Shown one piece after another: positions 50,070 to 58,622 of a stretch of DNA of 64,000 nt (position 1 is the stretch's first letter; each line of letters opens with the position of its first letter). The DNA comes from Mycolicibacterium sp. CR10 (GTDB lineage Bacteria; Actinomycetota; Actinomycetes; Mycobacteriales; Mycobacteriaceae), in assembly GCF_005222675.1 (NCBI RefSeq), contig NZ_STGE01000024.1, forward strand, positions 62,001 through 126,000. The letters are read 5' to 3'. Under the pieces are notes generated by a model that was given only the letters and a program-made list of their open reading frames with translations, was not told where the DNA came from and searched no databases. The translations under genes and the position numbers were made by a program.

Positions 50070-50851
50070 CCGATTGCTCCGACGGCAGCATCACCCACCT
50101 CGTCGAATCGAGGCGTCATCCTGCGCTGCTCGGCGAAGAATGCTGAAACCTGTTTCGGGTCAGCGTGACTGGCAAATGTGAGGCGGTCCCACCAGGCCAG
50201 CTTCGTCTGATAGCGCACATCCGGGTACGGAGTGGCGGGAATCTTGGTGGCCAGCACGCCTCCCGACGAGAGCCACCGCTTGAGGACGTAGGAGGCCGCC
50301 GTGGCGACGACGAACTGAATATCGAGCAGGTTCATCGCATGCAGGGGCGTGCGCGCGATCGCCGTTGTCAGTCGACGACTGAGCTCGGGGTCGTCCGTCA
50401 CCCAGGCGGTCTTCATCTCCGCGACGCCGAACGGCACGCGGTCGGCGACCATTTTGTGAACGGCGTCTTGGCCGGGCTGTCCGGCCCATTCCTGAACCGC
50501 GTGGCATTCGTCGGCAGCTCGGTAGGGCCCCTTGGCGCGCAGGCCGCCGACGACCCGTCCTTGGGCATTGACGCACGCGGCGAACAGAGCAGTGTCGTCT
50601 CCGCGCCGCATTGCACCGGCGTCGATGGCGGCACCCACTCCGTGCTTTTGGTAGCTGTGGCAGGCGCCCCGGATATAGTCCGCCCACAGATCTCGTTCGA
50701 CTTCGGGCCGTGCATACACTACGGTGCACTCGGTGACCGGGTCCCAGTAGCTCGGACTGGCCTCGAGCCGGGTGGAGTCCTGGATGGCAACCCCAAACTC
50801 GGGAAAGGTCATAATCGTCCGTTCGTCGGGCAGCGCAAACTCATCGGGCAC
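50066..50851 (-). CDS. Hypothetical protein, GNAT-fold-like, partner of E1-nitroreductase
   Basis: 261 aa; 4-bp overlap with the E1-nitroreductase gene. MTFPEFGVAIQDSTRLEASPSYWDPVTECTVVYARPEVERDLWADYIRGACHSYQKHGV is followed by ALFAACVNAQGRVVGGLRAKGPYRAADECHAVQEWAGQPGQ and FGVAEMKTAWVTDDPELSRRLTTAIARTPLHAMNLLDIQFVVATAASYVLKRWLSSGGVL. The order sheet-VVGGLR-E..K.AWV-helix resembles GNAT or acyl-homoserine-lactone synthase folds, but the acetyl-CoA loop is not clear. It could supply or modify the substrate of the E1-nitroreductase. The fold call is tentative. Confidence 0.7.
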   Translation of the reverse strand: MPDEFALPDERTIMTFPEFGVAIQDSTRLEASPSYWDPVTECTVVYARPEVERDLWADYIRGACHSYQKHGVGAAIDAGAMRRGDDTALFAACVNAQGRVVGGLRAKGPYRAADECHAVQEWAGQPGQDAVHKMVADRVPFGVAEMKTAWVTDDPELSRRLTTAIARTPLHAMNLLDIQFVVATAASYVLKRWLSSGGVLATKIPATPYPDVRYQTKLAWWDRLTFASHADPKQVSAFFAEQRRMTPRFDEVGDAAVGAIG

Positions 50852-51719
50852 TGCTGGCTACTGAGTGCAATATCGATGCACAATCTCGAGTATCTCGTCC
50901 CGCATCCCTGATATTCCAGCTAGGGACACAAACTCGACATGGATTTGTGTTGACGTGATCGGCTCTCTCCCGACGCGTATCAGGGCGGCGGATAGATCGG
51001 CTATCTATCGTCAGGTTGTCATAGCAGGTCAATTGCAATGACGCTGACGTCTGGCGAACTATTCGATTGAGTGACCCATTGTTCAGTGCGTATACCCATC
51101 GTCGGCGGGATTCTTTGCTCTTCTGTCCGGTTGCGGGTCGCGCAGCGATGTTCGTGCGTGGTGGCGGGGCCCCCCGCATGGCAGTTACTCAGCGGTAACA
51201 GCGGTATTCCGTCGCGGTGCGGAGCGCCGCGGCCCGAGGTCATGTTTAGGCGTCTTCGCGGGGTTCGTATCGGCCCACTCCCCGAAGTTCAGTTCCGGGT
51301 CGGTGGTCGCGAGAGTGCATTTCACATGGCGCTTCGCCGCCGTGCGAGACGTTGTCGCATTGTTTGCCGAACACGAGCGCCCCTGAGCTTTCATTCGACG
51401 GGCATCGCGCGGGCATCGTGTCGGCGCGTGCTACGAGCAATTCGATGCAAGCAGCGAGACGACGGCATCGCACCGGGATTTCTCGTCACGGCACAGAAAC
51501 GGGCGGCGTAAATTCCGGATGCCGACAAAGCGGCGGGGCTTTCCGGCAGTCAATGCCAAACGTCGCGGTGCTCGTTTTCGCGTGGCCCGGGTCCGGCTTC
51601 TTGTCGCCAGCCGCGCGATGTCGTCCATGTGCGCCCTGTGGCACTGTGTGAAAACGCGCGACCGCTCGGCATAGCGTCCGGTCGTCCACGCAACCGGCCA
51701 GAGGTCAAAGGAGACGAGA
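50852..51719. other. 868-bp intergenic region without a supported gene
   Basis: No frame has both a plausible start and protein-like composition. GC is lower in 50870-51080 (TATCGATGCACAATCTCGAG, GGATAGATCGGCTATCTATCG). ATAGATCGGCTATCTAT at 50992-51008 is an imperfect palindrome. The promoter of the MaoC gene, ending in AAAGGAGACGAGA, lies at the right edge. A decayed gene or regulatory RNA cannot be excluded. Confidence 0.5.
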
Positions 51720-52172
51720 GTGAAGAAGTTCAATGGGTTGGCAGAGTTCGTCGCGGCCGAGGGCAGCCAACTCGGTCCGACCGAGTGGCTGGAGATCACG
51801 CAGGATCGGGTGAATCTCTTCGCCGACGCCACCGACGACCATCAGTGGATTCACGTCGACCCGGAGCGGGCGGCAGGCGGGCCGTTCGGCGGGGCGATCG
51901 CGCATGGGCTGCTGACCCTGTCGCTGATCCCGCATTTCACGCACCAGCTTTACAGCGTCGACAACGTCGCCATGGCGATCAACTACGGATACAACAAGGT
52001 CCGCTTCATCACCCCGGTGCGGGTCGGCGCCAAGTTGCGTGCGCGGGCCGAGATCGCCTCGGTCACCCAACTCGACAACGGGGTGCAGGCGACTCTGGCC
52101 ACGACCGTCGAGATCGAGGGATCCGGGAAGCCCGCCGCGGTGGCCGAGTCGATCGTGCGGTTCATCGGCTGA
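51720..52172 (+). CDS. MaoC-family (R)-enoyl-CoA hydratase
   Basis: 150 aa, GTG start with AAAGGAG. Hot-dog fold with the hydratase-2 motif: NLFADATDDHQWIHVDPERAAGGPFGGAIAHGLLTLSLIP (catalytic Asp and His, D..DHQWIH). It should hydrate trans-2-enoyl-CoA to (R)-3-hydroxyacyl-CoA, or dehydrate in reverse. Similar to mycobacterial Rv0130 by pattern. Lies 96 bp before the monooxygenase gene. Confidence 0.92.
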   Translation: MKKFNGLAEFVAAEGSQLGPTEWLEITQDRVNLFADATDDHQWIHVDPERAAGGPFGGAIAHGLLTLSLIPHFTHQLYSVDNVAMAINYGYNKVRFITPVRVGAKLRARAEIASVTQLDNGVQATLATTVEIEGSGKPAAVAESIVRFIG

Positions 52173-52268
52173 TATCGGCGCAGCCGGGGGGCGAATTCAC
52201 GAGTGTCAGTTTCTGTTGACGTACGTCAAAAACGCTCGTAGATTCCTGTTCGGCGTGAGGAGCAGATC

Positions 52269-53609
52269 GTGGATCATGCAGACCCGCAGGTCGCGGTGAT
52301 CGGTGCCGGCATCAGTGGCTTGACCGCGGGCAAGATGCTCAAGGACTACGGCGTCCGCTACACGACCTTCGAGACGTCCGACCGAATAGGCGGCAACTGG
52401 GCGTTCGGAAACCCCAACGGACACAGCAGCGCATACCGCTCGCTGCACATCGACACATCCAAGGATCGTCTGTCGTTCAAGGACTTTCCGATGCCCGAGC
52501 ACTTCCCGTCGTTTCCGCATCACACTGAGGTCAAGGCCTACCTCGACGACTACGCCGACGCGTTCGCGCTGCTCGGCCAGATCGAATTCGGCAACGGCGT
52601 GGTGCGCGCGGAGCAGGGTGAGCACGGCGGCTGGCGCATCACCGACCAGGCGGGGGCCGAGCGGGTATTCGACCTCTTGGTGGTCGCGAATGGTCATCAT
52701 TGGGATCCGCGACTGCCTGACTTCCCCGGGTCGTTCTCGGGTGAGTCGATCCATTCGCATCACTACATCGATCCTTCGACGCCGCTCGAGCTCACCGGGA
52801 AGCGCATTCTCGTCGTGGGGATCGGCAACAGCGCCGCCGACATCACCGTCGAACTGTCGTCGAAGGCGCTGCGCAATCACGTCACCCTGTCGACCCGGTC
52901 CAGCGCCTGGATCGTCCCCAAGTACATCGCGGGCCGGCCCGGTGACACACTGTTTCGGACCACGCCGTACCTGCCTCTGGCGTGGCAGCGCAAGGCGGTT
53001 CAGTTGGTCGCGCCGATGCTCGGAACCGATCCGACGATGTACGGCCTGCCGCCGGCGAATCACAAGCTGTTCGAAGCCCATCCCACGCAATCGGTCGAAC
53101 TGCCGTTGCGGCTCGGCTCCGGCGATGTGGTGCCCAAGCCGAACGTGACCCGCCTCGACGGGGACGTCGTGCATTTCGACGACGGCACCAGCGACGTTTT
53201 CGACGTGATCGTCTACGCCACCGGGTACAACATCACGTTCCCGTTCTTCGACCCGGAGCTGATCGACGCTCCCGGCAACCAGATCCGGCTCTACAAACGG
53301 ATGTTCAAACCAGGCTTCGACGACCTCGCCTTCATCGGCTTCGCGCAGTCGGTGCCGACGCTGTTCCCGTTCGTGGAGTGCCAGGCGCGGCTGCTGGCCG
53401 CCTACGCCGTAGGCCGGTACGCGCTTCCGCCGGTCGACGAGATGGAGCGGGTGATCGACGCCGATCAGCAGCTGCACGCGGGGCACTGCACCGACCGCCC
53501 CCGGCACACCCAGCAGGTGGACTACTTCATCTACGAACACGATCTGCGCAAGCGAGAGCTGCCATCGGGAATGAAGCGTGCCCGGCGCACTGCCCAGGTG
53601 GCTCGATGA
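52269..53609 (+). CDS. Flavin-containing monooxygenase
   Basis: 446 aa from GTG at 52269 (GAGGAG upstream). FAD site VAVIGAGISGLTAGKMLKDYG; the FMO signature is FPGSFSGESIHSHHYID (FxGxxxHxxxY form); NADPH site RILVVGIGNSAADITVEL. YATGYNITFPFFDPEL and FIGFAQSVPTLFPFVECQARLLAAYAVGRYALP complete the class B plan. It oxygenates a ketone or heteroatom with NADPH and O2. A hydrolase gene overlaps its stop (ATGA), a pairing that suits Baeyer-Villiger oxidation followed by ester hydrolysis. Confidence 0.94.
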   Translation: MDHADPQVAVIGAGISGLTAGKMLKDYGVRYTTFETSDRIGGNWAFGNPNGHSSAYRSLHIDTSKDRLSFKDFPMPEHFPSFPHHTEVKAYLDDYADAFALLGQIEFGNGVVRAEQGEHGGWRITDQAGAERVFDLLVVANGHHWDPRLPDFPGSFSGESIHSHHYIDPSTPLELTGKRILVVGIGNSAADITVELSSKALRNHVTLSTRSSAWIVPKYIAGRPGDTLFRTTPYLPLAWQRKAVQLVAPMLGTDPTMYGLPPANHKLFEAHPTQSVELPLRLGSGDVVPKPNVTRLDGDVVHFDDGTSDVFDVIVYATGYNITFPFFDPELIDAPGNQIRLYKRMFKPGFDDLAFIGFAQSVPTLFPFVECQARLLAAYAVGRYALPPVDEMERVIDADQQLHAGHCTDRPRHTQQVDYFIYEHDLRKRELPSGMKRARRTAQVAR

Positions 53610-54505
53610 CACCGGATGAGGTCAGCTTCCGTAGCGGGGATGTCACTTGTAGCGCATGGCATTTCGCCTCCGATCGGCAGGGAACCCGGCCCGTCGTCGT
53701 GATGGCCCACGGTTTCGGCGGCACCAAGGACTCTGGGCTGGAACCGTTCGCCCACCGCTTCGCGGGCGCCGGAATCGACGTGTTCGCCTTCGACTACCGA
53801 GGGTTTGGCGCTTCGGAAGGCGAACCACGACAGTCTCTTTCGGTCCGGCGGCAGATCGAGGACTATCATGCAGCGATCGAGGCGGCCAAGAGACTGGACG
53901 GTGTGGATCCCGGCAGGATCGCCCTATGGGGGGCGTCGTTCTCGGGTGGTCACGTCCTCAGGGTCGCCGCCGAGCGCGACGATGTCGGTGCGGTGATCGC
54001 GCTGACGCCGCTGACGAGTGGATTCGCGGTGAGCCGTGCCGCCATGACGTCACGCTCCGTGGTGACCTCGCTGCGGTGGACGCTCACCGGGATCAAGAGT
54101 CGGGTCGCCGTGGGCAGAGGCGGCGCCCCGACGATGATGCCGCTGGTGGCTCCGGTCGGTGAACCGGGGGCGCTCGCGCTCGACGGCGCCTACGAAAGCT
54201 ACCTGTCGCTCGCCGGTCCGACGTGGCGCAACGAGATCGACTCCGCCATCGGCATGGAGGTCGTCGGCGTGCGCACCACGGCAGCGGCCAAGAAGCTGCG
54301 GTGCCCACTACTGGTGCAGATCGCCGACTTCGACCAGTACGTGCCGGCAGGTGCGGTGGCCGTCACCGCCGCGCACGGCAGGGCGCAGGTCCATCGCTAT
54401 CCATGCGACCACTTCGATGTGTGGCCGGGCCACGACTGGTTCGACAAGGCGGCCGACGATGAGGCGGCGTTCCTGGAGAGGACCCTGCGCTCAGTAGTGG
54501 GTTGA
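53606..54505 (+). CDS. Alpha/beta hydrolase
   Basis: 299 aa from ATG at 53606 overlapping the monooxygenase stop. Oxyanion motif MAHGFGGTKDSGLEPFA, then VFAFDYRGFGASEGEPRQ, nucleophile in LWGASFSGGHVLRVAA, and late acid/base region QIADFDQYVPAGAV and CDHFDVW give the Ser-Asp-His triad. It belongs to the dienelactone-hydrolase/acetyl-xylan esterase-like group. Coupling to the monooxygenase suggests it opens the ester or lactone formed. The gene's last 15 bp overlap the convergent SDR gene. Confidence 0.92.
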   Translation: MTPDEVSFRSGDVTCSAWHFASDRQGTRPVVVMAHGFGGTKDSGLEPFAHRFAGAGIDVFAFDYRGFGASEGEPRQSLSVRRQIEDYHAAIEAAKRLDGVDPGRIALWGASFSGGHVLRVAAERDDVGAVIALTPLTSGFAVSRAAMTSRSVVTSLRWTLTGIKSRVAVGRGGAPTMMPLVAPVGEPGALALDGAYESYLSLAGPTWRNEIDSAIGMEVVGVRTTAAAKKLRCPLLVQIADFDQYVPAGAVAVTAAHGRAQVHRYPCDHFDVWPGHDWFDKAADDEAAFLERTLRSVVG

Positions 54506-55312
54506 GCCCTGATCGACCGAAATCGCGCTTGCAGTCACGTATTTCGACTCATCGCTGGCCAGCCAGCACACCGCGTCCGCGATGTCCTCGGGTTCGACCG
54601 CCCAGGTCGGCAGGAACGGCGTCATCATGTTGGACAGCTGCGGGTTGGTCTCCATTGCCTTGCCCAGCGCCGCCACCATGTCGCCGGTTCCCATGTCCGT
54701 CACAACCGGTCCCGGGTGCACGCTGTTCACCCGGATCGAGTGCTTGCCGAGTTCGGCGGCGAACGCCCGCGCCATGCCGGTCACCGCGTGCTTGCTGGCC
54801 GTGTAGTGGATCATGAAGGGCTGCAGCTTGATTCCCGCCGCGGAGCTGATCAGGATGATCGACCCGCCGCGGCCGCCGTCGACGATCTTGCGCGCACCCG
54901 CCATGACGGTGTTCCAGGTACCGGTCACATTGATGTCCATGACGTCGCGGAAGTCGTCGGGCCGGATGTCATCCCACGCCTGCGGTGCGGAGACCCCGGC
55001 ATTGGCGACGATGACGTCCAGCCGGCCGAGCTCCGAGACGCCTTCGTCGACGGCGACGTTCATCGCCTCGCTGTCGCGGGTGTCGACCACCGACGCCAGG
55101 ATGCGGCCGCCGGCTTCCTCGACGAGTCTCACCGTCTCAGTGAGGTCCTCGGGAGTCGCCGGGTTGTAGGGCACGCACGGCGGAAGCGGTCCCGCAATGT
55201 CGACGGCGATGACGTCGGCGCCTTCTCTCGCCATCCGCACCGCATGCGCCCGGCCCTGCCCGCGGGCCGCCCCGGTGATGAAGGCGACCTTGCCGTCCAG
55301 CCTGCCGCTCAT
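54491..55312 (-). CDS. Mycofactocin-type short-chain dehydrogenase
   Basis: 273 aa. Cofactor motif TGAARGQGRAHAVRMAREGADVIAVDI, the pattern AVDIAGP..P....NPATPEDL with an insertion typical of mycofactocin-coupled SDRs (NAD held tightly, mycofactocin as external acceptor), NAG at VIVANAGVS, catalytic S-Y-K: ISSAAG, YTASKHA. It oxidises an alcohol or reduces a ketone in the cytosol. The 63-bp hairpin lies immediately upstream; the acyl-CoA dehydrogenase gene before it is probably co-transcribed. Confidence 0.92.
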   Translation of the reverse strand: MSGRLDGKVAFITGAARGQGRAHAVRMAREGADVIAVDIAGPLPPCVPYNPATPEDLTETVRLVEEAGGRILASVVDTRDSEAMNVAVDEGVSELGRLDVIVANAGVSAPQAWDDIRPDDFRDVMDINVTGTWNTVMAGARKIVDGGRGGSIILISSAAGIKLQPFMIHYTASKHAVTGMARAFAAELGKHSIRVNSVHPGPVVTDMGTGDMVAALGKAMETNPQLSNMMTPFLPTWAVEPEDIADAVCWLASDESKYVTASAISVDQGSTHY

Positions 55313-55324
55313 CTGGCTCCTCCA

Positions 55325-55387
55325 CCGCGGAATAGCATTCCTGGCTGTGATTTTCGGCTGGGAACGACCGGGAATGCTATTCCGCGG
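55325..55387. repeat. 63-bp hairpin, copy 2 of 2
   Basis: Left arm 55325-55344 is identical to the first copy (7737-7756); right arm 55368-55387 has one mismatch; the 23-nt loop differs. Here it lies inside an operon, between the acyl-CoA dehydrogenase stop and the SDR start, so it is not a simple end-of-operon terminator. Confidence 0.9.
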
Positions 55388-55397
55388 CCGCTGCCGC

Positions 55398-56573
55398 TCA
55401 TCGCGTCCCCCGCCGCTGCTCGGCCTTCACGAGCCCGCCGCCGATGATCAACTGCTGGATCTCGCTGGTGCCCTCGTAGAGCCGGAGCAATCGCACATCG
55501 CGGTAGATGCGTTCGACCGGCACCCCACGCATGTAGCCGCTGCCGCCGTGGATCTGCACAGCGAGGTCGGCGACCTTGCCGGCCATCTCGGTGCAGAACA
55601 GCTTGGCGGCGGACGGCGCAATCCGGCGATCCTCCTCGGTGAGCCACTTCGCCGCGGTTTCCCGCACCAGGGCGCGACCGGCGAGCACGCCGGTCTGCTG
55701 GTCGGCGATCATGGCTTGCACCAACTGGAATTCGCCGATCGCGGTGCCACCCTGTGTCGCCGTGGCGGCGTAGGTGACCGATTCGTCGAGCGCGCGTTGT
55801 GCGGTCCCCACCGCGAGCGCCGCGATGTGCACGCGCCCGCGCGCCAACGACACCATCGCCGCGCGATACCCGATGTCTTCGGACCCACCGACCAGCGCGC
55901 TGTCGGGTAGCCGGACGTCGGTGAGGTTGACGTCCGCCGTCCACGCGCCTTCCTGCCCCATCTTCTTGTCCTTGGCGCCGACCTCGACCCCCGGGGTGTC
56001 GGCGGGAACCAGGAACACCGCGATGCCTGCGCCCTTGTCGTCGGCAGGCCTAGTCCTGGCGAACACCACGAAGAGGTCGGCGGTGGGAGCGTTGGTGATG
56101 TACTGCTTCCGGCCGTTGATGATCCAGCGGTCGCCGTCGCGAACGGCCTTGCTGCGCAACCCCGATGGGTTGGAACCGGCTCCCGGCTCGGTGAGCGCGA
56201 AGGAGGCGACGACGTCACCGGAAGCGATCCCCTCCAGCCACCTCGATTTCTGTTCGTCGGTGCCGTACCCGACGAGCACCTGCCCGGCGATGCCGTTGTT
56301 GGTGCCGAACATCGATCGCAGCGCCAACGACGTGTAGCCGAGTTCCATGGCCAACTCGACGTCCTGGGCGAGGTTCAGGCCCAGGCCACCCCACTGCTGG
56401 GGGATCGCGTAACCGAACAGGCCCATCTTCATGGCTTGCTCACGCAGGTCGTCGGGCACCCGGTCGTCGGCGAGAATCTCCTGCTCACGCGGGACGACCG
56501 CGGTGCGGACGAAGTGGCGGGTCTGGGTCAGGATCTCCTGGAAGTCGTCGTCGCTGACTTCGGCTGTGGTCAT
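55398..56573 (-). CDS. Acyl-CoA dehydrogenase
   Basis: 391 aa with GGAGGAG ribosome site. Domains complete: PQQWGGLGLNLAQDVELAMELG, FALTEPGAGSNPSGLRSKAVRDGDRWIINGRKQYITNAPTADLFVVFART, GEFQLVQAMIADQQTG, IHGGSGYMRGVPVERIYRDVRLLRLYEGTSEIQQLII, where the Glu of YEGTSEIQ is the catalytic base. It introduces the alpha,beta double bond into an acyl-CoA. Divergent from the SDR/thiolase operon with an AT-rich palindrome between the two starts. Confidence 0.94.
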   Translation of the reverse strand: MTTAEVSDDDFQEILTQTRHFVRTAVVPREQEILADDRVPDDLREQAMKMGLFGYAIPQQWGGLGLNLAQDVELAMELGYTSLALRSMFGTNNGIAGQVLVGYGTDEQKSRWLEGIASGDVVASFALTEPGAGSNPSGLRSKAVRDGDRWIINGRKQYITNAPTADLFVVFARTRPADDKGAGIAVFLVPADTPGVEVGAKDKKMGQEGAWTADVNLTDVRLPDSALVGGSEDIGYRAAMVSLARGRVHIAALAVGTAQRALDESVTYAATATQGGTAIGEFQLVQAMIADQQTGVLAGRALVRETAAKWLTEEDRRIAPSAAKLFCTEMAGKVADLAVQIHGGSGYMRGVPVERIYRDVRLLRLYEGTSEIQQLIIGGGLVKAEQRRGTR

Positions 56574-56602
56574 CGGCTGAACTCCTCCGGGTTACGCTTT
56601 TC

Positions 56603-56622
56603 AAATATCGTATATGAAATAT
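56603..56622. promoter_or_regulatory. AT-rich palindromic site in divergent promoter
   Basis: AAATATCGTATATGAAATAT is palindromic at 14 of 20 bases and lies between the acyl-CoA dehydrogenase and SDR starts, in an otherwise GC-rich region. It is likely an operator shared by both promoters, perhaps for the GntR protein encoded at 59817. Confidence 0.5.
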
Positions 56623-56667
56623 GATGGGCGTCAGTTGCGCCCTTTGAGTCGACGATTGGTGGACAAA

Positions 56668-57408
56668 GTGTCATTGCTGACTGGTCAGATCGCGGTGGTC
56701 ACCGGCGGAGCCCAGGGTCTGGGCCTGGCGATCGCGCAGCGCTTCATCGAAGAAGGCGCGCGGCTGGTGCTGGGAGACGTAAACCTGGACGCGACCCGGG
56801 CCGCCGCCGAGGAGTTGGGTGGACACGACGTCGCCCGCGCGGTGCGCTGCGACGTGACGAGCTCCGAGGAGGTCGACGCGCTGGTCGCTGCGGCGGTGGA
56901 TGGCTTCGGCGGACTGGACATCATGGTCAACAACGCGGGCATCACCCGCGACGCCACGATGCGCAAGATGACCGAGGACCAGTTCGACCAGGTGATCGCC
57001 GTACACCTGAAAGGCACCTGGAACGGCTTGCGGGCGGCGGCGGCGATCATGCGGGAGAACAAGCGCGGCGCCATCGTGAACATGTCCTCGATCTCCGGAA
57101 AGGTCGGCATGGTCGGCCAGACCAACTACTCGGCCGCCAAGGCCGGCATCGTTGGGATGACGAAGGCGGCCTCGAAAGAGCTCGCCTACCTCGGGGTGCG
57201 GGTCAACGCCATCCAACCCGGCCTCATCCGCTCGGCGATGACCGAGGCTATGCCGCAACGCATCTGGGACTCCAAGGTCGCCGAGGTGCCCATGGGTCGT
57301 GCCGGTGAGCCCGAAGAGGTGGCCAACGTGGCGCTGTTCCTGGCATCGGACCTGTCGTCGTACATGACCGGCACGGTCATGGAGGTCACCGGCGGACGCC
57401 ACCTGTGA
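56668..57408 (+). CDS. FabG-like short-chain dehydrogenase
   Basis: 246 aa from GTG at 56668 ([19 protein letters not shown]). Starts at 56614 or 56659 are possible, but the former lies inside the palindrome. Motifs: TGGAQGLG (cofactor), [49 protein letters not shown] (Ser-Tyr-Lys). Probably acts as 3-hydroxyacyl-CoA dehydrogenase in the beta-oxidation set with thiolase and dehydrogenase. Thiolase overlaps its stop (GTGA). Confidence 0.92.
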   Translation: MSLLTGQIAVVTGGAQGLGLAIAQRFIEEGARLVLGDVNLDATRAAAEELGGHDVARAVRCDVTSSEEVDALVAAAVDGFGGLDIMVNNAGITRDATMRKMTEDQFDQVIAVHLKGTWNGLRAAAAIMRENKRGAIVNMSSISGKVGMVGQTNYSAAKAGIVGMTKAASKELAYLGVRVNAIQPGLIRSAMTEAMPQRIWDSKVAEVPMGRAGEPEEVANVALFLASDLSSYMTGTVMEVTGGRHL

Positions 57409-58622
57409 CCCGCGAAGCGGTCATCTGCGAACCGGTACGCACTCCGATCGGCCGCTACAACGGCGCGTTGAAGTCACTGACCGCCGTCGAGCTCGGGGTG
57501 GTCGCCCTGCAGGGGCTGCTCGGCCGCACCGGCATCGCGCCGGAAGCGGTGGAGGACGTGATCGTCGGTCACTGCTATCCGAGCATGGAGGCGCCGGCCA
57601 TCGGTCGGGTGATCGCGCTGGACGCCGGACTGCCGGTCACGGTCCCCGGGATGCAACTCGATCGTCGCTGCGGGTCGGGCCTGCAGTCGGTGATCCAGGC
57701 GTGCCTGCAGGTGGCAAGTGGCAACAACGATCTCGTCGTCGCCGGCGGCGCGGAGTCGATGACCAATGTGGTCTTTCACTCGACGGACATGCGTTGGGGA
57801 GGTGCCCGCGGCGGGGTCAAAGTCCACGATGCGCTGGCCCGCGGCAGGACGACCGCGGGCGGTAAGAACTACCCGGTCGCCGGCGGCATGCTCGAGACCG
57901 CCGAGAATCTGCGCAGGCAGTACTCGATTCCGCGGGAGGAGCAGGACGAGCTGGCGGTCCTGTCGCACCGCCGGGCGGTGGGAGCACAGACGGACGGTCT
58001 GCTGGCCGAGGTGATCGTCCCGGTCACGGTGGCATCCCGCGACGGCGAACAGGTCGTCGACACCGACGAACACCCGCGCGCGGACACGTCGTTGGAGTCC
58101 CTCGCCAAGCTCAAACCGGTTCTGGGAAAAGAGGATCCCGACGCCACCGTGACGGCGGGAAACTCCAGCGGACAGAACGACGCCGCGTCGATGTGCGTGG
58201 TCACCACGCCGGAGAAGGCCGCCGAGCTCGGGCTCACGCCGCTGGTGCGGCTGGTGTCGTGGGCGGTCGCCGGGGTGGCGCCGAACGTGATGGGCATCGG
58301 TCCGGTGCCGGCGACCGCGGCGGCGTTGGCCAAGGCCGATCTGACACTGGCCGATATGGACCTGATCGAGCTCAACGAGGCGTTCGCCGCCCAGGCATTG
58401 GCCTGTATGCGCGAATGGAGTTTCTCCGAGGCCGATCTGGAGCGCACCAACGTCCACGGCTCAGGTATCTCGCTCGGCCACCCGGTCAGCGCAACGGGTG
58501 GACGGATGCTGGCGACACTGGCTCGCGAACTGAACCGCCGCAGCGCGCGGTATGGCCTGGAGACCATGTGCATCGGCGGCGGCCAGGGACTGGCTGCAGT
58601 CTTCGAAAGGGTGGGCGCGTGA
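57405..58622 (+). CDS. Acetyl-CoA acyltransferase (thiolase)
   Basis: 405 aa. [26 protein letters not shown], nucleophilic Cys in [41 protein letters not shown] and catalytic Cys in [13 protein letters not shown]: all thiolase motifs intact. Degradative type by neighbours. It cleaves 3-ketoacyl-CoA to acetyl-CoA and a shortened acyl-CoA. Overlaps both neighbours by 4 bp, in the order SDR, thiolase, acyl-CoA dehydrogenase. Confidence 0.95.
   Translation: MTREAVICEPVRTPIGRYNGALKSLTAVELGVVALQGLLGRTGIAPEAVEDVIVGHCYPSMEAPAIGRVIALDAGLPVTVPGMQLDRRCGSGLQSVIQACLQVASGNNDLVVAGGAESMTNVVFHSTDMRWGGARGGVKVHDALARGRTTAGGKNYPVAGGMLETAENLRRQYSIPREEQDELAVLSHRRAVGAQTDGLLAEVIVPVTVASRDGEQVVDTDEHPRADTSLESLAKLKPVLGKEDPDATVTAGNSSGQNDAASMCVVTTPEKAAELGLTPLVRLVSWAVAGVAPNVMGIGPVPATAAALAKADLTLADMDLIELNEAFAAQALACMREWSFSEADLERTNVHGSGISLGHPVSATGGRMLATLARELNRRSARYGLETMCIGGGQGLAAVFERVGA

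Noticed and set aside
50066-50851. Naming this gene luxI or calling a quorum-sensing synthase
   Set aside because: The fold resemblance is only a pattern; conserved AHL synthase residues could not be confirmed.
51071-51511. 146-codon frame in the 868-bp gap
   Set aside because: Cys/Arg-rich with no domain, no ribosome site, no coupling; not protein-like.
52206-53612. 468-codon open frame on the minus strand opposite the flavin monooxygenase
   Set aside because: Composition is Arg/Val/Asp-rich shadow type with no domain, while the plus strand has complete FMO motifs.
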